Source of the DNA: Fulvimonas soli
GTDB lineage: Bacteria > Pseudomonadota > Gammaproteobacteria > Xanthomonadales > Rhodanobacteraceae
Assembly: GCF_003148905.1 (NCBI RefSeq)
Contig: NZ_QGHC01000008.1
Span: forward strand, 62,001 to 126,000
DNA: 64,000 bases
Direction: 5' to 3'
Position numbers and translations under genes: made by a program
Shown here: positions 34,670 to 43,802 of the stretch, piece by piece
Layout of the letters: each line of letters starts with the position of its first letter
Numbering within the stretch: the first letter of the stretch is position 1
The notes under the pieces: generated by a model
What the model was told of the DNA's origin: nothing
The model's input: the letters and a program-made list of their open reading frames with translations, nothing else
The model's database searches: none

Positions 34670-36034
34670 CTAATCCTGCGCGGCGAGTTGGTCGAGTGCC
34701 TCGCGCAGCCGCGCGAGGGCCTGGTCGCGCGCGGCCGCGTCGGCGTGCGGCGGGGAGAAGGCGATCGCCTCGCCGTGCAGCTCCAGCGCGAAACCCTGCG
34801 GTTGCAGCGCCACCACCGCGGCGGCCGCGCCCAGCGACTTCAGCCGCTTCTGCAGCGCGCCGGCCGCCTTGGGGTCGGCGAACGGGCGCGACAGCAGCAG
34901 TTCCTCGCCGTCGCCCGCGAACAGGCGGAAGCGGAAGTTACCATCGGCGTCGCGGAAGCTGGCGAAGCGCGGCAATTTGTCCGTGCGCGCCGCCTTGTCC
35001 GCCGGCGCGGACGGCGCGGAGCGGGCACCCATCGGGCGCAGCCCCACCGCCTCGCGCAGCTCGGCCAGCAGCGGCGTGGCGGTGGCGCGGGCCTTGCGCG
35101 CGCCCTCCTGCAGGATCGCCTCGATCTCCGCCGGCCGGGCGACCAGCTCGTCGTAGCGCGCGCGCATCGGCGCCAGCTCGGCCTCCAGCCGCTCGAACAG
35201 CACCTGCTTGGCCTCGCCCCAGCCCAGGCCCTCCTCCAGCGCGCGGCGGAACGCGGCGCTCTCGGCCTCGCCGGCGAAGGCGCGGAAGATGGTGTAGAGC
35301 GAGGAACTGTCCGGGTCCTTCGGCTCGCCCGGCAGGCGCGAGTCGGTGACGATGCGCATCACCGCCTCGCGCAGCGCCCTGGCGCCGCCGGCGAACAGCG
35401 GGATGGTGTTGTCGTAGCTCTTGGACATCTTGCGGCCGTCCAGGCCGGGCAGCGTGGCCACCTGCTCCTCGATCACCACCTCCGGCAGCACGAAGAACTC
35501 GCGGCCGTAGATGTGGTTGAAGCGCTGCGCGATGTCGCGCGCCATCTCCAGGTGCTGGATCTGGTCGCGGCCCACCGGCACCTTGTGCGCGTTGAAGGCG
35601 AGGATGTCGGCGGCCATCAGCACCGGGTACATGTACAGGCCGGCGGTGACGCCGGCGTCCGGGTCCTCGCCCGCCTCGACGTTCTTGTCCACCGCCGCCT
35701 TGTAGGCGTGCGCGCGGTTGAGCAGGCCCTTGGCGGTGACGCAGGTGAGCAGCCAGGTCAGCTCGGGAATCTCGGGGATGTCCGACTGCCGGTAGAAGGT
35801 CACCCGCGCCGGGTCGAGCCCGGCGGCCAGCCAGGTCGCGGCGATCTCCAGCCGCGAGCGCTCGATCCGCGCCGGCTCGTCGCACTTGATCAGCGCGTGG
35901 TAGTCGGCCATGAAGTAGAACGCGTCCACGTCGTCGCGCCGGCTGGCCGCCACGGCGGGGCGGATCGCCCCCGCGTAGTTGCCCAGGTGCGGGATGCCGG
36001 TGGTGGTGATGCCGGTCAGGACACGGGTCTTCAT
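34670..36034 (-). CDS. trpS: Tryptophanyl-tRNA synthetase with C-terminal extension
   Basis: Class I synthetase charging tRNA-Trp, 454 residues against about 330 for the ordinary bacterial enzyme. The HIGH-equivalent is [10 protein letters not shown] and the KMSKS loop is [12 protein letters not shown]. The catalytic and anticodon domains end near residue 340. A further roughly 110 residues contain a YegP/DUF1508-like unit ([34 protein letters not shown]) and an acidic helical tail. This extended form is a marker of Xanthomonadales and relatives. The role of the extension is not known. ATG 36034 gives [20 protein letters not shown]. Confidence 0.95.
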   Translation of the reverse strand: MKTRVLTGITTTGIPHLGNYAGAIRPAVAASRRDDVDAFYFMADYHALIKCDEPARIERSRLEIAATWLAAGLDPARVTFYRQSDIPEIPELTWLLTCVTAKGLLNRAHAYKAAVDKNVEAGEDPDAGVTAGLYMYPVLMAADILAFNAHKVPVGRDQIQHLEMARDIAQRFNHIYGREFFVLPEVVIEEQVATLPGLDGRKMSKSYDNTIPLFAGGARALREAVMRIVTDSRLPGEPKDPDSSSLYTIFRAFAGEAESAAFRRALEEGLGWGEAKQVLFERLEAELAPMRARYDELVARPAEIEAILQEGARKARATATPLLAELREAVGLRPMGARSAPSAPADKAARTDKLPRFASFRDADGNFRFRLFAGDGEELLLSRPFADPKAAGALQKRLKSLGAAAAVVALQPQGFALELHGEAIAFSPPHADAAARDQALARLREALDQLAAQD

Positions 36035-36141
36035 GCTGCGTCGCGCAAGGGAAAAGCGGCAGTGTACGGCAATGCCGCGCCGGGGCAATCGAGACGGGCG
36101 CGAAAGCGCCGCGGCGACGGCCCGCCGCGGCCGCCGCGCCC

Positions 36142-36479
36142 GTTCAAAACCTCTTGGGCCAGAGGGCCAGGAAAGCCGGATGGATGAACCGCGGGCGAGT
36201 GGGGAGGCGGCGCTCGGCCGTCGGCCGGTCTCGCGTCGGGTCGATCGCGGCCGGAGGCCGCTCCCCCAGGGGCCCTCGCCAGCCTTGGGGGAGCGGCCTC
36301 CGGCCGCGACGCGCGGACCATCGCCCTCCGGCCATGCCGCGTCGTCGTGGACCCACGCCCTCGCCCCGCTCCTCCAAAGCCGGTGCCATCCATGGCGCCT
36401 CCCCGCCTACCTCCGTTCTCCCTTGGACCGCGCGCAGACGGCCCCCGGCGCGCAGTACGGGTAGATCATGAGCAGGCTC
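36142..36479. repeat. Structured intergenic repeat (family R), full-length copy
   Basis: Starts near CTCTTGGGCCAGAGGGCCAG and ends ATGAGCAGGCTCTCAG, the inverse of the GAGCCTGCTCA left end seen at 21013. The central hairpin (36240-36313) pairs TCGCGGCCGGAGGCCGCTCC with GGAGCGGCCTCCGGCCGCGA. The right half shares GCCATCCATGG and GCGCGCAGACGGC with the copy at 63586. It fills most of the 445-base gap between arginase and trpS, where I see no gene. Confidence 0.75.
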
Positions 36480-37394
36480 TCAGCGGATCAGCGTCGACTT
36501 GCCGAACAGCGACTCGACCAGGTCCACCGCCAGCTTCGCGGTCTGGTTGCGCTTGTCGAAGGCGGGGTTGAGCTCGACGATGTCCAGCGAGGCCAGCCGG
36601 CCGGTGTCGGCGATCATCTCCATGCACAGCTGCGACTCGCGGTAGGTCGGCCCGCCGCGCACCGTGGTGCCCACGCCGGGCGCGATCGACGGGTCGAGGA
36701 AGTCCACGTCGAAGCTCACGTGCAGGTGGGTGTCCGCGTCCACGCCGTCGAGCGCCTCCTCCATCGTGCGGCGCATGCCCACCTCGTCGATGTGGCGCAT
36801 GTCGTAGATCACCAGCCCCGCCTCGCGCACCAGCCGCTTCTCGCCCTCGTCCACCGAGCGGATGCCGATCTGGCGGAACACCTCCGGCGCGACCGCCGGC
36901 GTGCGGCCGCCGATGCCGGTGAGCTCGGCCGGGCCGTTGCCGCACAGGCAGGCCACCGGCATGCCGTGGATGTTGCCCGAGGGCGTGATGGTGGAGGTGT
37001 TGGAGTCGGCGTGCGCGTCCAGCCACAGCACGCGCAGCTTCTTCCCCCGCTCGCGGCAGTGCCGCGCCGCGGCGCTGATCGAGCCGATCGCCAGGCAGTG
37101 GTCGCCGCCCAGCATGACCGGCAGCCGGCCCTCCCGCAGCTCGGCGTGCACCGCCTCGTGCACCGCGCGGTTCCACTCCGCCACCTCCGGCAGGTGGCGG
37201 TAGCCCGCGTGCGGCGGCTGCCACGGGTTGAACGGGCCGTGCAGGTTGCCGCGGTCGCGCACGTCCAGGCCCATCCGCGCCAGCCGCTGGTCGATCTGCG
37301 CCACGCGCAGCGCCTCCGGCCCCATCGAGGCGCCGCGGTGGCCCGCGCCGATGTCGGTGGGAACGCCGATCAGGGAAACCGCCGGTCTCTGCAT
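36480..37394 (-). CDS. rocF: Arginase
   Basis: Mn-dependent hydrolase of arginine to ornithine and urea, 304 residues. Metal motifs are GGDHCLAIG, WLDAHADSNT and SFDVDFLDPSIAPGVGT. The N-terminus SLIGVPTDIGAGHRGASMGP and substrate loop NTSTITPSGNIHGMP (the TxSGNxHG motif) favour arginase over agmatinase. ATG 37394. It lies 17 bases downstream of the rhodanese gene on the same strand. Family R repeat follows immediately after its stop. Confidence 0.95.
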   Translation of the reverse strand: MQRPAVSLIGVPTDIGAGHRGASMGPEALRVAQIDQRLARMGLDVRDRGNLHGPFNPWQPPHAGYRHLPEVAEWNRAVHEAVHAELREGRLPVMLGGDHCLAIGSISAAARHCRERGKKLRVLWLDAHADSNTSTITPSGNIHGMPVACLCGNGPAELTGIGGRTPAVAPEVFRQIGIRSVDEGEKRLVREAGLVIYDMRHIDEVGMRRTMEEALDGVDADTHLHVSFDVDFLDPSIAPGVGTTVRGGPTYRESQLCMEMIADTGRLASLDIVELNPAFDKRNQTAKLAVDLVESLFGKSTLIR

Positions 37395-37411
37395 AAGCTC
37401 CTGCACTCTCG

Positions 37412-37843
37412 TCAACGATGGGATGGTTCGCCGCCCTCGCGCACCAGCGGCAGATGCTGCGCGCGCCAGGCCTCGAGGCTGCCGTCGAGCAGCCGGACAT
37501 GGGTGTAGCCGAGCGACTCCAGCAGCTCCCGCGCCTTGCCCGCGCGGCGCCCGGACACGCAATACACCACGATCTCGCCCCCGCGCGGCACGCCCAGCGC
37601 GCCGTGGCGCGCGGCCAGCTGCTCCAGCGGGATGTTCAGCGCGCCGGCGATGTGGCCGTCGCGGTACTCGTCGGCATGGCGCACGTCCAGCAGCAGCGGC
37701 GCATCGGGCCGGGCCTGCCGCGCGCGCCACTGCGCCGGGCCGAGCGGCGCGTCGCCGGCGTGGACGCCGGACAGGGCCGGCAGCAGCAGGAACAGCGTCC
37801 GCAGCGCGCGGGCGCATCGTCCGGTGGAAGGCTTCGTCGTCAT
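37412..37843 (-). CDS. Exported single-domain rhodanese-like protein
   Basis: A 143-residue protein with a signal peptide ending near PALSGVHA and one rhodanese domain: LLLDVRHADEYRDGHIAGAL, the active-site Cys in VYCVSGRRAGKA (C-x-S-G-x-R loop), and LGYTHVRLLDGSLEAW. It is a periplasmic sulfurtransferase-like protein with unknown acceptor. ATG 37843 chosen because the upstream frame is not family-like. Probably co-transcribed with arginase. Confidence 0.85.
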   Translation of the reverse strand: MTTKPSTGRCARALRTLFLLLPALSGVHAGDAPLGPAQWRARQARPDAPLLLDVRHADEYRDGHIAGALNIPLEQLAARHGALGVPRGGEIVVYCVSGRRAGKARELLESLGYTHVRLLDGSLEAWRAQHLPLVREGGEPSHR

Positions 37844-37999
37844 GGCTTCGGGCCGCCTGCGCGGCGGACGCATCGGTCGGCCCCAGTGTACACGGCGCAT
37901 GCGGCGCCTTCCGTTGCACCGCGGCGGCGGCCGTTGTGCTAGCTTGGCCCCGGAACGCAGGGGCGGACCACACAAGCCTGATCCAAGGGGGCTTCTTCC

Positions 38000-38203
38000 A
38001 TGCCAGCCAACCGCACTTCCGCGGAACTGCTCCTGCGCCTGACGGCCGCCCAGGCCGAACGCGACCGCCTCAAGCTCGAAAACGCCCTGCTCCGGATGGA
38101 GCTGATGCGCCACGGCTCCGGCGGCCTGCAGATCCGCGCCGTGGAACGCCGACTGGCGCAGCTGCTCAAGCGCAACGGCAGGCTGCCGCAGAACCAGACC
38201 TAA
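38000..38203 (+). CDS. Small helical protein, unknown
   Basis: A 67-residue protein, almost entirely helical with heptad-like leucines (ELLLRLTAAQAERDRLKLEN, ENALLRMELMR), suggesting a coiled coil. There is no signal peptide or membrane segment. I recognise no family. An AAGGGGG stretch lies about 10 bases before the ATG. It stands alone between the divergent rhodanese gene and a convergent tRNA gene. Confidence 0.6.
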   Translation: MPANRTSAELLLRLTAAQAERDRLKLENALLRMELMRHGSGGLQIRAVERRLAQLLKRNGRLPQNQT

Positions 38204-38233
38204 CGTAACGGCGTCGCGGCGCGCGGACGGGCA

Positions 38234-38306
38234 TGCCGACAGTCCGACTCGAACGGACGACCTACCGCTTACAAGGCGGTTGCTCTACCAACTGAGCTAT
38301 GCCGGC
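38234..38306 (-). tRNA. tRNA-Thr (UGU anticodon)
   Basis: Read on the minus strand, a complete 73-base cloverleaf: acceptor GCCGGCA pairing with TGTCGGC (one G-U), D-loop AGCTCAGTTGGTAGAGC, anticodon arm ACCGCCTTGTAAGCGGT with TGT anticodon, and T-arm GTCCGTTCGAGTCGGAC. CCA is not encoded. It reads ACA (and probably ACG) codons. Confidence 0.96.
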
Positions 38307-38346
38307 ACAGGGCCCAAGGATTCTAGCAGCGCGCCGGCGCGGCCGC

Positions 38347-39084
38347 TCAGAAGCAGCCGGTGCTGTGCGAGCCGACGCCCTCGGCGCGCACGCGGCGGCG
38401 CCAGTCGAAGCGGCCGGGGTCGGCCACCGCGACGTCCAGCCAGTATTCCGGCACGGTCTCCACGCGCTCGCTCATCTGCGCGGGGAAGCCGGCGGCGACC
38501 ACCTCGTCGCGGCGCTTGCGCGCGTTGGCCGGGTCCTTGAACAGGCCCAGCGAGATGGTGTTGGACTGGTCGCCCGAGCCGACCACGAAGTACTCGCCCA
38601 CGTGCGCGGCCTCCAGCCGGCCGGCCAGGGCCAGCGCCTGCGCGCGGCTGGCGCTGGCCGGCAGGTACACCCACCAGCCGCGGGTCTGCGTGGTCTGCTC
38701 CTGGCGCGAGCGCATCCGCGCCGTCTGCGCCGCCAGCGCGGCGCGCGCGTTGCGCAGGTCCTGCGGCGTGGCGAAGGGCCCGATGGCGATGCAGGCGTAG
38801 CTGTTGGCGCGCAGCGGGCCGCTGTTCTGCGGCGGCGATGGCGCGGGCGATGGCGCGGGCGGCGGCGCCGAGGCGGCCGGGGCCGCGGCCGCCGCGCTGG
38901 CCGGCGGCGCGGGGGCGGTGGCCGCCGCCGCCGCGGCCGGCGGCTGCTCGGACAGCAGGTGCAGCATCGGCACGCCCGGATCGGTGACGCTGCGCGCGTA
39001 CACGCCGTCCTGCCCCAGCAGCAGCCAGGCGCCCACGGCGATGTTCAGGGCCACCAGCAGCACGAACAGCAGACGCAGGAACAT
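38347..39084 (-). CDS. SPOR-domain protein with N-terminal membrane anchor
   Basis: A 245-residue protein: an N-terminal membrane helix (FLRLLFVLLVALNIAVGAW), a long Ala/Pro/Ser linker (residues 48-90), then a SPOR-like peptidoglycan-binding domain with CIAIGPFATPQDLRNARAAL and GLFKDPANARKRRDEVVAAG. Such proteins bind denuded septal glycan and act in cell division or wall metabolism. The anchor leaves the domain in the periplasm. Third gene of a birA-coaX-SPOR run, 29 bases after coaX. Confidence 0.85.
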   Translation of the reverse strand: MFLRLLFVLLVALNIAVGAWLLLGQDGVYARSVTDPGVPMLHLLSEQPPAAAAAATAPAPPASAAAAAPAASAPPPAPSPAPSPPQNSGPLRANSYACIAIGPFATPQDLRNARAALAAQTARMRSRQEQTTQTRGWWVYLPASASRAQALALAGRLEAAHVGEYFVVGSGDQSNTISLGLFKDPANARKRRDEVVAAGFPAQMSERVETVPEYWLDVAVADPGRFDWRRRVRAEGVGSHSTGCF

Positions 39085-39113
39085 CGCTTCCCCTCGGCGA
39101 TCAGCGCGCCATT

Positions 39114-39872
39114 CTAGGCGGCCGGCGCGGCGCCGGACTGTGCCTGCGCCCACACTGCCAGGCCGCGCAGCACGCTGTCCTCGCTGCGCCGCGCCGGCAG
39201 CGCGAGCAGCCCGGCCAGCGCCTCGGCGTCGCCGCCGCCGAGGCTGAGCGCCGGCGCGCCGCCGAGCCGCGGCGCCATCCGCGCGACGAAACGCTCGACC
39301 AGCGCGGCGGCGGCCAGCCAGCAGCCGGAGTCCACCGCGTCGGCGGTGTTGTCGGCCGCCTCGACCACCCGGCCGTCCTGCGCGGGCCGCACCTGCGCGG
39401 TGGCGCCGAGCAGGGCCTGCCGCATCAGCCGCGGGCCGGGCGCGATCAGCCCGCCCAGGTGCCGGCCGTCGGCGGCCAGCGCGTCCAGCGTGAGCGCGGT
39501 GCCCACGCCGGCCAGCACGCAGGCGCCCAGGCCATCGGCGCGCGCCGCCACCATGGCGAGGAAGCGGTCCACGCCCAGCCGCGCGGGCTCGGCGTAGGCG
39601 TTGCGCACGCCGCAGGCCTCGGCCGGCGTGCGCAGCCACTGCGGCGCGATCCCGAAGGCGCGCGCCGCGCAGCCGGCGACCCGCGCCTCGCGCTCGGCGT
39701 CGACCACCGAGGCGCCGAACGCGGCCGCCGGCGCCGGCAGCCCGGCCCAGGCGCGCGCCAGCGCCGCCGCCACCTCCTCGTCCCAGCCGACCGCGCCGTG
39801 CGCCAGCCAGCCGGCGCCGTCCTGCAGCGCCCACTTCAGGCGCGTGTTGCCGAGGTCGAGCAGCAGCCTCAT
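39114..39872 (-). CDS. coaX: Type III pantothenate kinase
   Basis: Phosphorylates pantothenate in the first step of coenzyme A synthesis. The 252-residue ASKHA-fold enzyme has phosphate motif DLGNTRLKWAL, the conserved PARLGVDRFLAMVAAR with catalytic Asp, and LAGVGTALTLDALAADGRHL, LGGLIAPGPRLM. The start ATG overlaps the birA stop by four bases. The birA-coaX pairing is common in gammaproteobacteria without CoaA. Confidence 0.95.
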   Translation of the reverse strand: MRLLLDLGNTRLKWALQDGAGWLAHGAVGWDEEVAAALARAWAGLPAPAAAFGASVVDAEREARVAGCAARAFGIAPQWLRTPAEACGVRNAYAEPARLGVDRFLAMVAARADGLGACVLAGVGTALTLDALAADGRHLGGLIAPGPRLMRQALLGATAQVRPAQDGRVVEAADNTADAVDSGCWLAAAALVERFVARMAPRLGGAPALSLGGGDAEALAGLLALPARRSEDSVLRGLAVWAQAQSGAAPAA

Positions 39873-40846
39873 GCGCGGCGCACCGTGACGTCGGCGCTGT
39901 CGATCGCGCGCAGGCTGCCGTCGGCCAGGCGCACCTGCAGCGCGCCGCGCGCGTCCACGCCGGCGCCGGTGCCGTCGAACTCGCCCAGCGCACCTGACAG
40001 GCGCAGCGGCCGGCCGTGCAGCAGGTCGTGGCGCCGGTATTCGTCGCGGAACGGCGCGAAGCCCTCGCGCTCGAACTGGCGCAGGCCCTCGACCAGCGCC
40101 GCGACGAGCGCCGCGGCGGCGCGGTTGCGGTCGGGCGGCGCGCCGCCGGCGAGGCCGGCCAGGTCGCCGGCGGGCTGGCCGGCCTGGGCGCGCAGCGCCG
40201 GGGTCAGGCGCAGGTTGAGGCCGATGCCGATCACCGCCGCGCACGGCCCCTGGTACTCGCCGCTCAGCTCGACCAGCACGCCGGCCAGCTTGCCCTCGCC
40301 GGCGAGCACGTCGTTGGGCCACTTCAGGCCGGCGCCGGCGATGCCCAGGCGCTCCAGCGCGCGCAGCACGGTCACGCCGACCGCCAGCGACAGCCCGGAC
40401 AGCGCGGCGAAACCCTGCTCGAAGCGCTTCAGGCAGGACAGATAGAGGTTGAGCCCCGGCGGCGACAGCCAGCCGCGGCCGCGCCGGCCGCGGCCGGCGC
40501 TCTGCGTCTCGGCCAGCACGAAGCCGAGGTCGGGCGCGGCCGCGCCGCGCCGCAGCAGCTCGCTGGAGGTGGAGTCGAGTTCCCAGTGCACCTCCAGCGC
40601 GCCCGGCGCGCGGCGCAGGGCGGCCGGCAGCGCGGCGCGGATGGCGGCGGCGTCCAGCGGCTGCACCGGCCAGGGCAGCCGGTAGCCGGCCACCCCGCGC
40701 GACTCCACCGGCAGGCCGCGCGCGCGCAGGGCCTCCACCTGCTTCCAGATCGCCGCGCGGGTCAGCCCCAGCCGCTCGGCCAGCTGCGCGCCGGACACCG
40801 GCTCGCCTCCGGCCAGGGCGGCCAGCAGCTCTCGCGCCGTGCTCAT
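39869..40846 (-). CDS. birA: Biotin-[acetyl-CoA-carboxylase] ligase / biotin operon repressor
   Basis: A 325-residue bifunctional BirA. An N-terminal winged helix (LAERLGLTRAAIWKQVEALR, PVESRGVAGYRLP) for repression is followed by the ligase core with ETQSAGRGRRGRGWLSPPGL (the GRGRxGR biotinyl-AMP loop), LKWPNDVLAGEGKLAGVLVE and a C-terminal SH3-like domain. It biotinylates the acetyl-CoA carboxylase carrier protein. First gene of the birA-coaX-SPOR operon. The 160-base upstream gap shows no sure promoter. Confidence 0.95.
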   Translation of the reverse strand: MSTARELLAALAGGEPVSGAQLAERLGLTRAAIWKQVEALRARGLPVESRGVAGYRLPWPVQPLDAAAIRAALPAALRRAPGALEVHWELDSTSSELLRRGAAAPDLGFVLAETQSAGRGRRGRGWLSPPGLNLYLSCLKRFEQGFAALSGLSLAVGVTVLRALERLGIAGAGLKWPNDVLAGEGKLAGVLVELSGEYQGPCAAVIGIGLNLRLTPALRAQAGQPAGDLAGLAGGAPPDRNRAAAALVAALVEGLRQFEREGFAPFRDEYRRHDLLHGRPLRLSGALGEFDGTGAGVDARGALQVRLADGSLRAIDSADVTVRRA

Positions 40847-41008
40847 GGGCGGGTCGCCCGCGGCCGAACCGCCGGGCGCCGCAGGAGAAGGGGGGATTCG
40901 CGCATCGCCGGGATTCTAAGCCAGCCGGCCGGGCCAAGCACTGGCGGGCGGGCCGCGTTTCTGCCAGCATCCGGCACTTGCCTTGTTGGGGATCACGGGG
41001 TACAGGCC

Positions 41009-41323
41009 ATGAATACCCGGCAGTTGATGATCGGATGCGTCCTCGCGCTCGGCGGCATCGGTGCCGCGCAGGCGACCGACGTGAACAACCAGGATCTCGG
41101 CGGCGCCCACGCGGCCTCCGACGCCGCCCCGCGCGACGGCACCGCCGTGGGCGGCGACGTGGTGAACCTCGGCCACGACGGCGGCCAGCGCAACACCGAC
41201 GGCGACACCGGCAACGCCGGCAGCGCGCCCGCCGCGGGCGGCGGCGGCGGCGCGGTCCATCCGCAGTCCTCGCACCGCTCCGCCCTGGGCTGGCAGTCGC
41301 TGCTGCCCGGCTCGATCCAGTAA
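41009..41323 (+). CDS. Small exported Gly/Asp-rich protein, unknown
   Basis: A 104-residue protein with a signal peptide (MNTRQLMIGCVLALGGIGAAQA). A low-complexity mature part follows (GGDVVNLGHDGGQRNTDGDT, AAGGGGGAVHP) and an end WQSLLPGSIQ. Proteins of this look are common in Xanthomonadales, but I know no function. It stands alone, convergent with the phoQ-like gene. Confidence 0.65.
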   Translation: MNTRQLMIGCVLALGGIGAAQATDVNNQDLGGAHAASDAAPRDGTAVGGDVVNLGHDGGQRNTDGDTGNAGSAPAAGGGGGAVHPQSSHRSALGWQSLLPGSIQ

Positions 41324-41348
41324 GCTCCCCCGCGAAACCCGCGCCGTC

Positions 41349-42722
41349 CTACGAGGGCGGCAGCCTCACGCTGAAGCGCGCGCCGTCGAACTCCGGCGAA
41401 CGGTCCACCACCAGCTCGCCGCTGTAGGCCTTGACGATGTCCTGCACGATCGACAGGCCGATGCCGTGGCCCTGCACGCGCTCGTCGCCGCGCACGCCGC
41501 GCTGCAGCACCTTCTCGATCTTGTCCTCGGGGATGCCCGGGCCGTCGTCCTCCACGCTCAGCCACAGCCCCGGCCGCTGCCGGCCCGGCTGCGACTGCAT
41601 GCGCACCACCAGCAGCACGCGGTGGCGCGCCCACTTGAAGGCGTTCTCCAGCAGGTTGCCCATCAGCTCCAGCAGGTCGCCCTGCTCGCCGTAGAAGGCC
41701 GCGCCCTCGTCGATGTCGAACTCGCACAGCACGTTCTTCGCCGCGTAGACCTTCTCCAGGCTCTGCACCAGGTCCTCCGCGTGGCCGGCGACCGGCACCG
41801 CGGTGGCGAAGGTCTGCCGGCCGGAGGTGGCGGCGCGGGCCAGCTGGTAGGCCACCAGCTCGTCCATGCGGCGCACCTGCTCCAGCACGTCGGCGCGCAG
41901 GCCCGGCTCGTCGCCGGCCGCCTCCAGCCGCGAGCGGATCACCGCCAGCGGGGTCTTCAGGCTGTGCGCCAGGTCGGCCAGGGTGTTGCGGTAGCGGGTG
42001 CGCTGCTCGCGCTCGGTGTCGATGAAGCTGTTGATGCGCCCGGTGAGCGCGGTCAGCTCCAGCGGGTACTGGCTGTCCAGGTGGTCGCTCTCGCCGCGCT
42101 CGACCCGGCTCATGTCGCTGGCCACCTTGCGCAGCGGGGTGAGGCTCCAGCGCAGCAGCAGCAGCTGCAGCACGATCAGGGTGACGCCGAGCACCGACAG
42201 CATCAGCACCAGCGAGCGCCGGTACACCGCGCGCTCGCCCTCGAACTGGTCCTCGGTCTGCGCCACCATGTAGGTGAGCTCGGTGGGCTTGCGCGGCGGA
42301 TTGTCGAGGGCCACGCCGTAGGCGTAGTAGTAGAGCCGGCCCATGCGCGTGTCGATCGGGCCGGCGAACTCGCTCTGCCCGGGCGGCAGCGGGCGCAGAA
42401 AGCTGAAGTCGCGCCCCACCGCGGAGGAGGACTCCCAGCGGAAGCCGTCGTCGCCCAGCGCCACCGCGTACAGCCCCGAGCCCGGCCGCGAGAAGCTGGG
42501 ATCGGGCGCGTCGGGCAGGAACACCTTGCCGTAGCGCGACACCTCGGTGCCGGCCAGGTAGGCGATCACGTAGTTCTGCAGGCGGTCGTGCAGGCTCTTG
42601 AGCGCGGCCTCGTGGTTGGCGCGCGACAGCGTCAGCCCGACCAGCCCGAGGAAGCCGGCCAGCACCAGCCCGGTGGCCATCGCCGCGCGCGCGGCCAGCG
42701 AGGCCGGCCGGCGCGGCGGCAC
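41349..42722 (-). CDS. phoQ: PhoQ-like sensor histidine kinase
   Basis: A two-helix membrane sensor kinase of about 457 residues. First helix about residues 15-35, periplasmic sensor to about 170, second helix (LMLSVLGVTLIVLQLLLLRW), HAMP-like region, H-box LADLAHSLKTPLAVIRSRLE with phosphorylated His, N-box LLENAFKWARHRVL, and G-boxes EDDGPGIPED and GHGIGLSIVQDIV. An earlier ATG at 42779 would overlap phoP by 53 bases. A GTG at 42722 follows the phoP stop by four bases with GAGTGAG upstream, which I prefer. Cognate regulator is the upstream phoP-like gene. The stimulus is inferred from family naming only. Confidence 0.88.
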   Translation of the reverse strand: MPPRRPASLAARAAMATGLVLAGFLGLVGLTLSRANHEAALKSLHDRLQNYVIAYLAGTEVSRYGKVFLPDAPDPSFSRPGSGLYAVALGDDGFRWESSSAVGRDFSFLRPLPPGQSEFAGPIDTRMGRLYYYAYGVALDNPPRKPTELTYMVAQTEDQFEGERAVYRRSLVLMLSVLGVTLIVLQLLLLRWSLTPLRKVASDMSRVERGESDHLDSQYPLELTALTGRINSFIDTEREQRTRYRNTLADLAHSLKTPLAVIRSRLEAAGDEPGLRADVLEQVRRMDELVAYQLARAATSGRQTFATAVPVAGHAEDLVQSLEKVYAAKNVLCEFDIDEGAAFYGEQGDLLELMGNLLENAFKWARHRVLLVVRMQSQPGRQRPGLWLSVEDDGPGIPEDKIEKVLQRGVRGDERVQGHGIGLSIVQDIVKAYSGELVVDRSPEFDGARFSVRLPPS

Positions 42723-42726
42723 GGGC

Positions 42727-43419
42727 TCACTCGTCGTCGCCGTCGCTGCGGGGGATGGCAAAGCGGTATCCGCGTCCACGGACCGTCTCGATCGGCTTGA
42801 GGGTGCTTTCCGGGTCCAGCTTGCGGCGCAGGCGGCCGATGAACACCTCCAGCACGTTGGAGTCGCGGTCGAAGTCCTGCTGGTAGATGTGCTCGGTGAG
42901 GTCGGCCTTGGAGACCAGCTCGCCGGCGTGCAGCATCAGGTACTCCAGCACCTTGTACTCGTAGCTGGTCAGGTCCACCGGCTTGCCGTCCACCGACACC
43001 GTCTGCGCGGTGGTGTCCAGCTTCACCGGGCCGCAGGTCAGCACCGGCTTGGACCAGCCGCTGGCACGGCGCACCAGCGCGTTGATGCGCGCCAGCAGCT
43101 CCTCGACGTGGAACGGCTTGACCAGGTAGTCGTCGGCGCCCTGCTTGAGGCCCTCCACCTTGTCCTGCCAGCTGCCGCGCGCGGTGAGGATCAGGATCGG
43201 GTAGCGCTGGCCGGCCTCGCGCAGCGCCTTGACCAGGTCCATGCCGGACATCTTGGGCAGGCCCAGGTCGATGATCGCCAGGTCGAACGGCACCTCGCGG
43301 CCGAGGTACATGCCCTCCTCGCCGTCCTGCGCGGCGTCGACGGCGAAGCCGTCGCGCTTCAGGCGCGCCGCCAGCGTCTCGCGCAGCGGGGCCTCGTCCT
43401 CTACCAGAAGGATGCGCAT
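42727..43419 (-). CDS. phoP: PhoP-like response regulator (OmpR family)
   Basis: A 230-residue regulator: receiver domain with phospho-acceptor Asp51 in LAIIDLGLPKMSGMDLV, the T in LILTARGSW and the K in DDYLVKPFHVEELL. A winged-helix DNA-binding domain follows (LTSYEYKVLEYLMLHAGELV, NVLEVFIGRLRRKLD, VRGRGYRF). The start codon shares its A with the PepSY gene stop (TGATG). It forms a PepSY-phoP-phoQ operon, an arrangement familiar from Xanthomonas. Confidence 0.93.
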   Translation of the reverse strand: MRILLVEDEAPLRETLAARLKRDGFAVDAAQDGEEGMYLGREVPFDLAIIDLGLPKMSGMDLVKALREAGQRYPILILTARGSWQDKVEGLKQGADDYLVKPFHVEELLARINALVRRASGWSKPVLTCGPVKLDTTAQTVSVDGKPVDLTSYEYKVLEYLMLHAGELVSKADLTEHIYQQDFDRDSNVLEVFIGRLRRKLDPESTLKPIETVRGRGYRFAIPRSDGDDE

Positions 43420-43718
43420 CAGTGTTTCTCCTTGTTGCCCGCGCCGTTGCCGGGCGGGGTCTTGGTGGAATCGGCGGCGGCCGGCGCGGCGTCGGCCGGC
43501 ACCGCCAGCACGCGCACGTGGCCGTCGGGGGTGAGCACCTTGATGCGGTACTCCACCCGCTTGCCGCGGTGCTGCAGGTCGGCGGCCAGTATCGTGCCGC
43601 CGGTGTCGTGCTGGACGCGTGAGACCGCCTGCTCCAGGCTCAGCGCGGGCGCCTGCTGCGCCGCGGCGGCGGCGCCGGCACAGGCCAGCAGGCACAGCAG
43701 GAAAAGCGGTTTGGCCAT
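43419..43718 (-). CDS. Exported PepSY-domain protein
   Basis: A 99-residue protein with a signal peptide (MAKPLFLLCLLACAGAAAA) and a PepSY domain (LSLEQAVSRVQHDTGGTILA, VEYRIKVLTPDGHVRVLAV). PepSY proteins next to two-component systems are thought to modulate the sensor in the periplasm; this is inference here. ATG 43718 is preferred over an upstream ATG at 43745. First gene of the phoP-phoQ operon with one-base overlap to phoP. Confidence 0.88.
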   Translation of the reverse strand: MAKPLFLLCLLACAGAAAAAQQAPALSLEQAVSRVQHDTGGTILAADLQHRGKRVEYRIKVLTPDGHVRVLAVPADAAPAAADSTKTPPGNGAGNKEKH

Positions 43719-43802
43719 GGAATGGGTTTCGCCGGGGTTCCGCATGCGGCCGTTCAGCCTAGGGTGACGGGGCTGAATACTGACCGGACGGCGGCCCGCT
43801 TG

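Noticed and set aside
36142-36479. Possible small genes within the trpS-arginase gap
   Set aside because: The open frames follow the repeat on both strands and recur in the other copies of the same repeat, so they reflect repeat composition, not genes.
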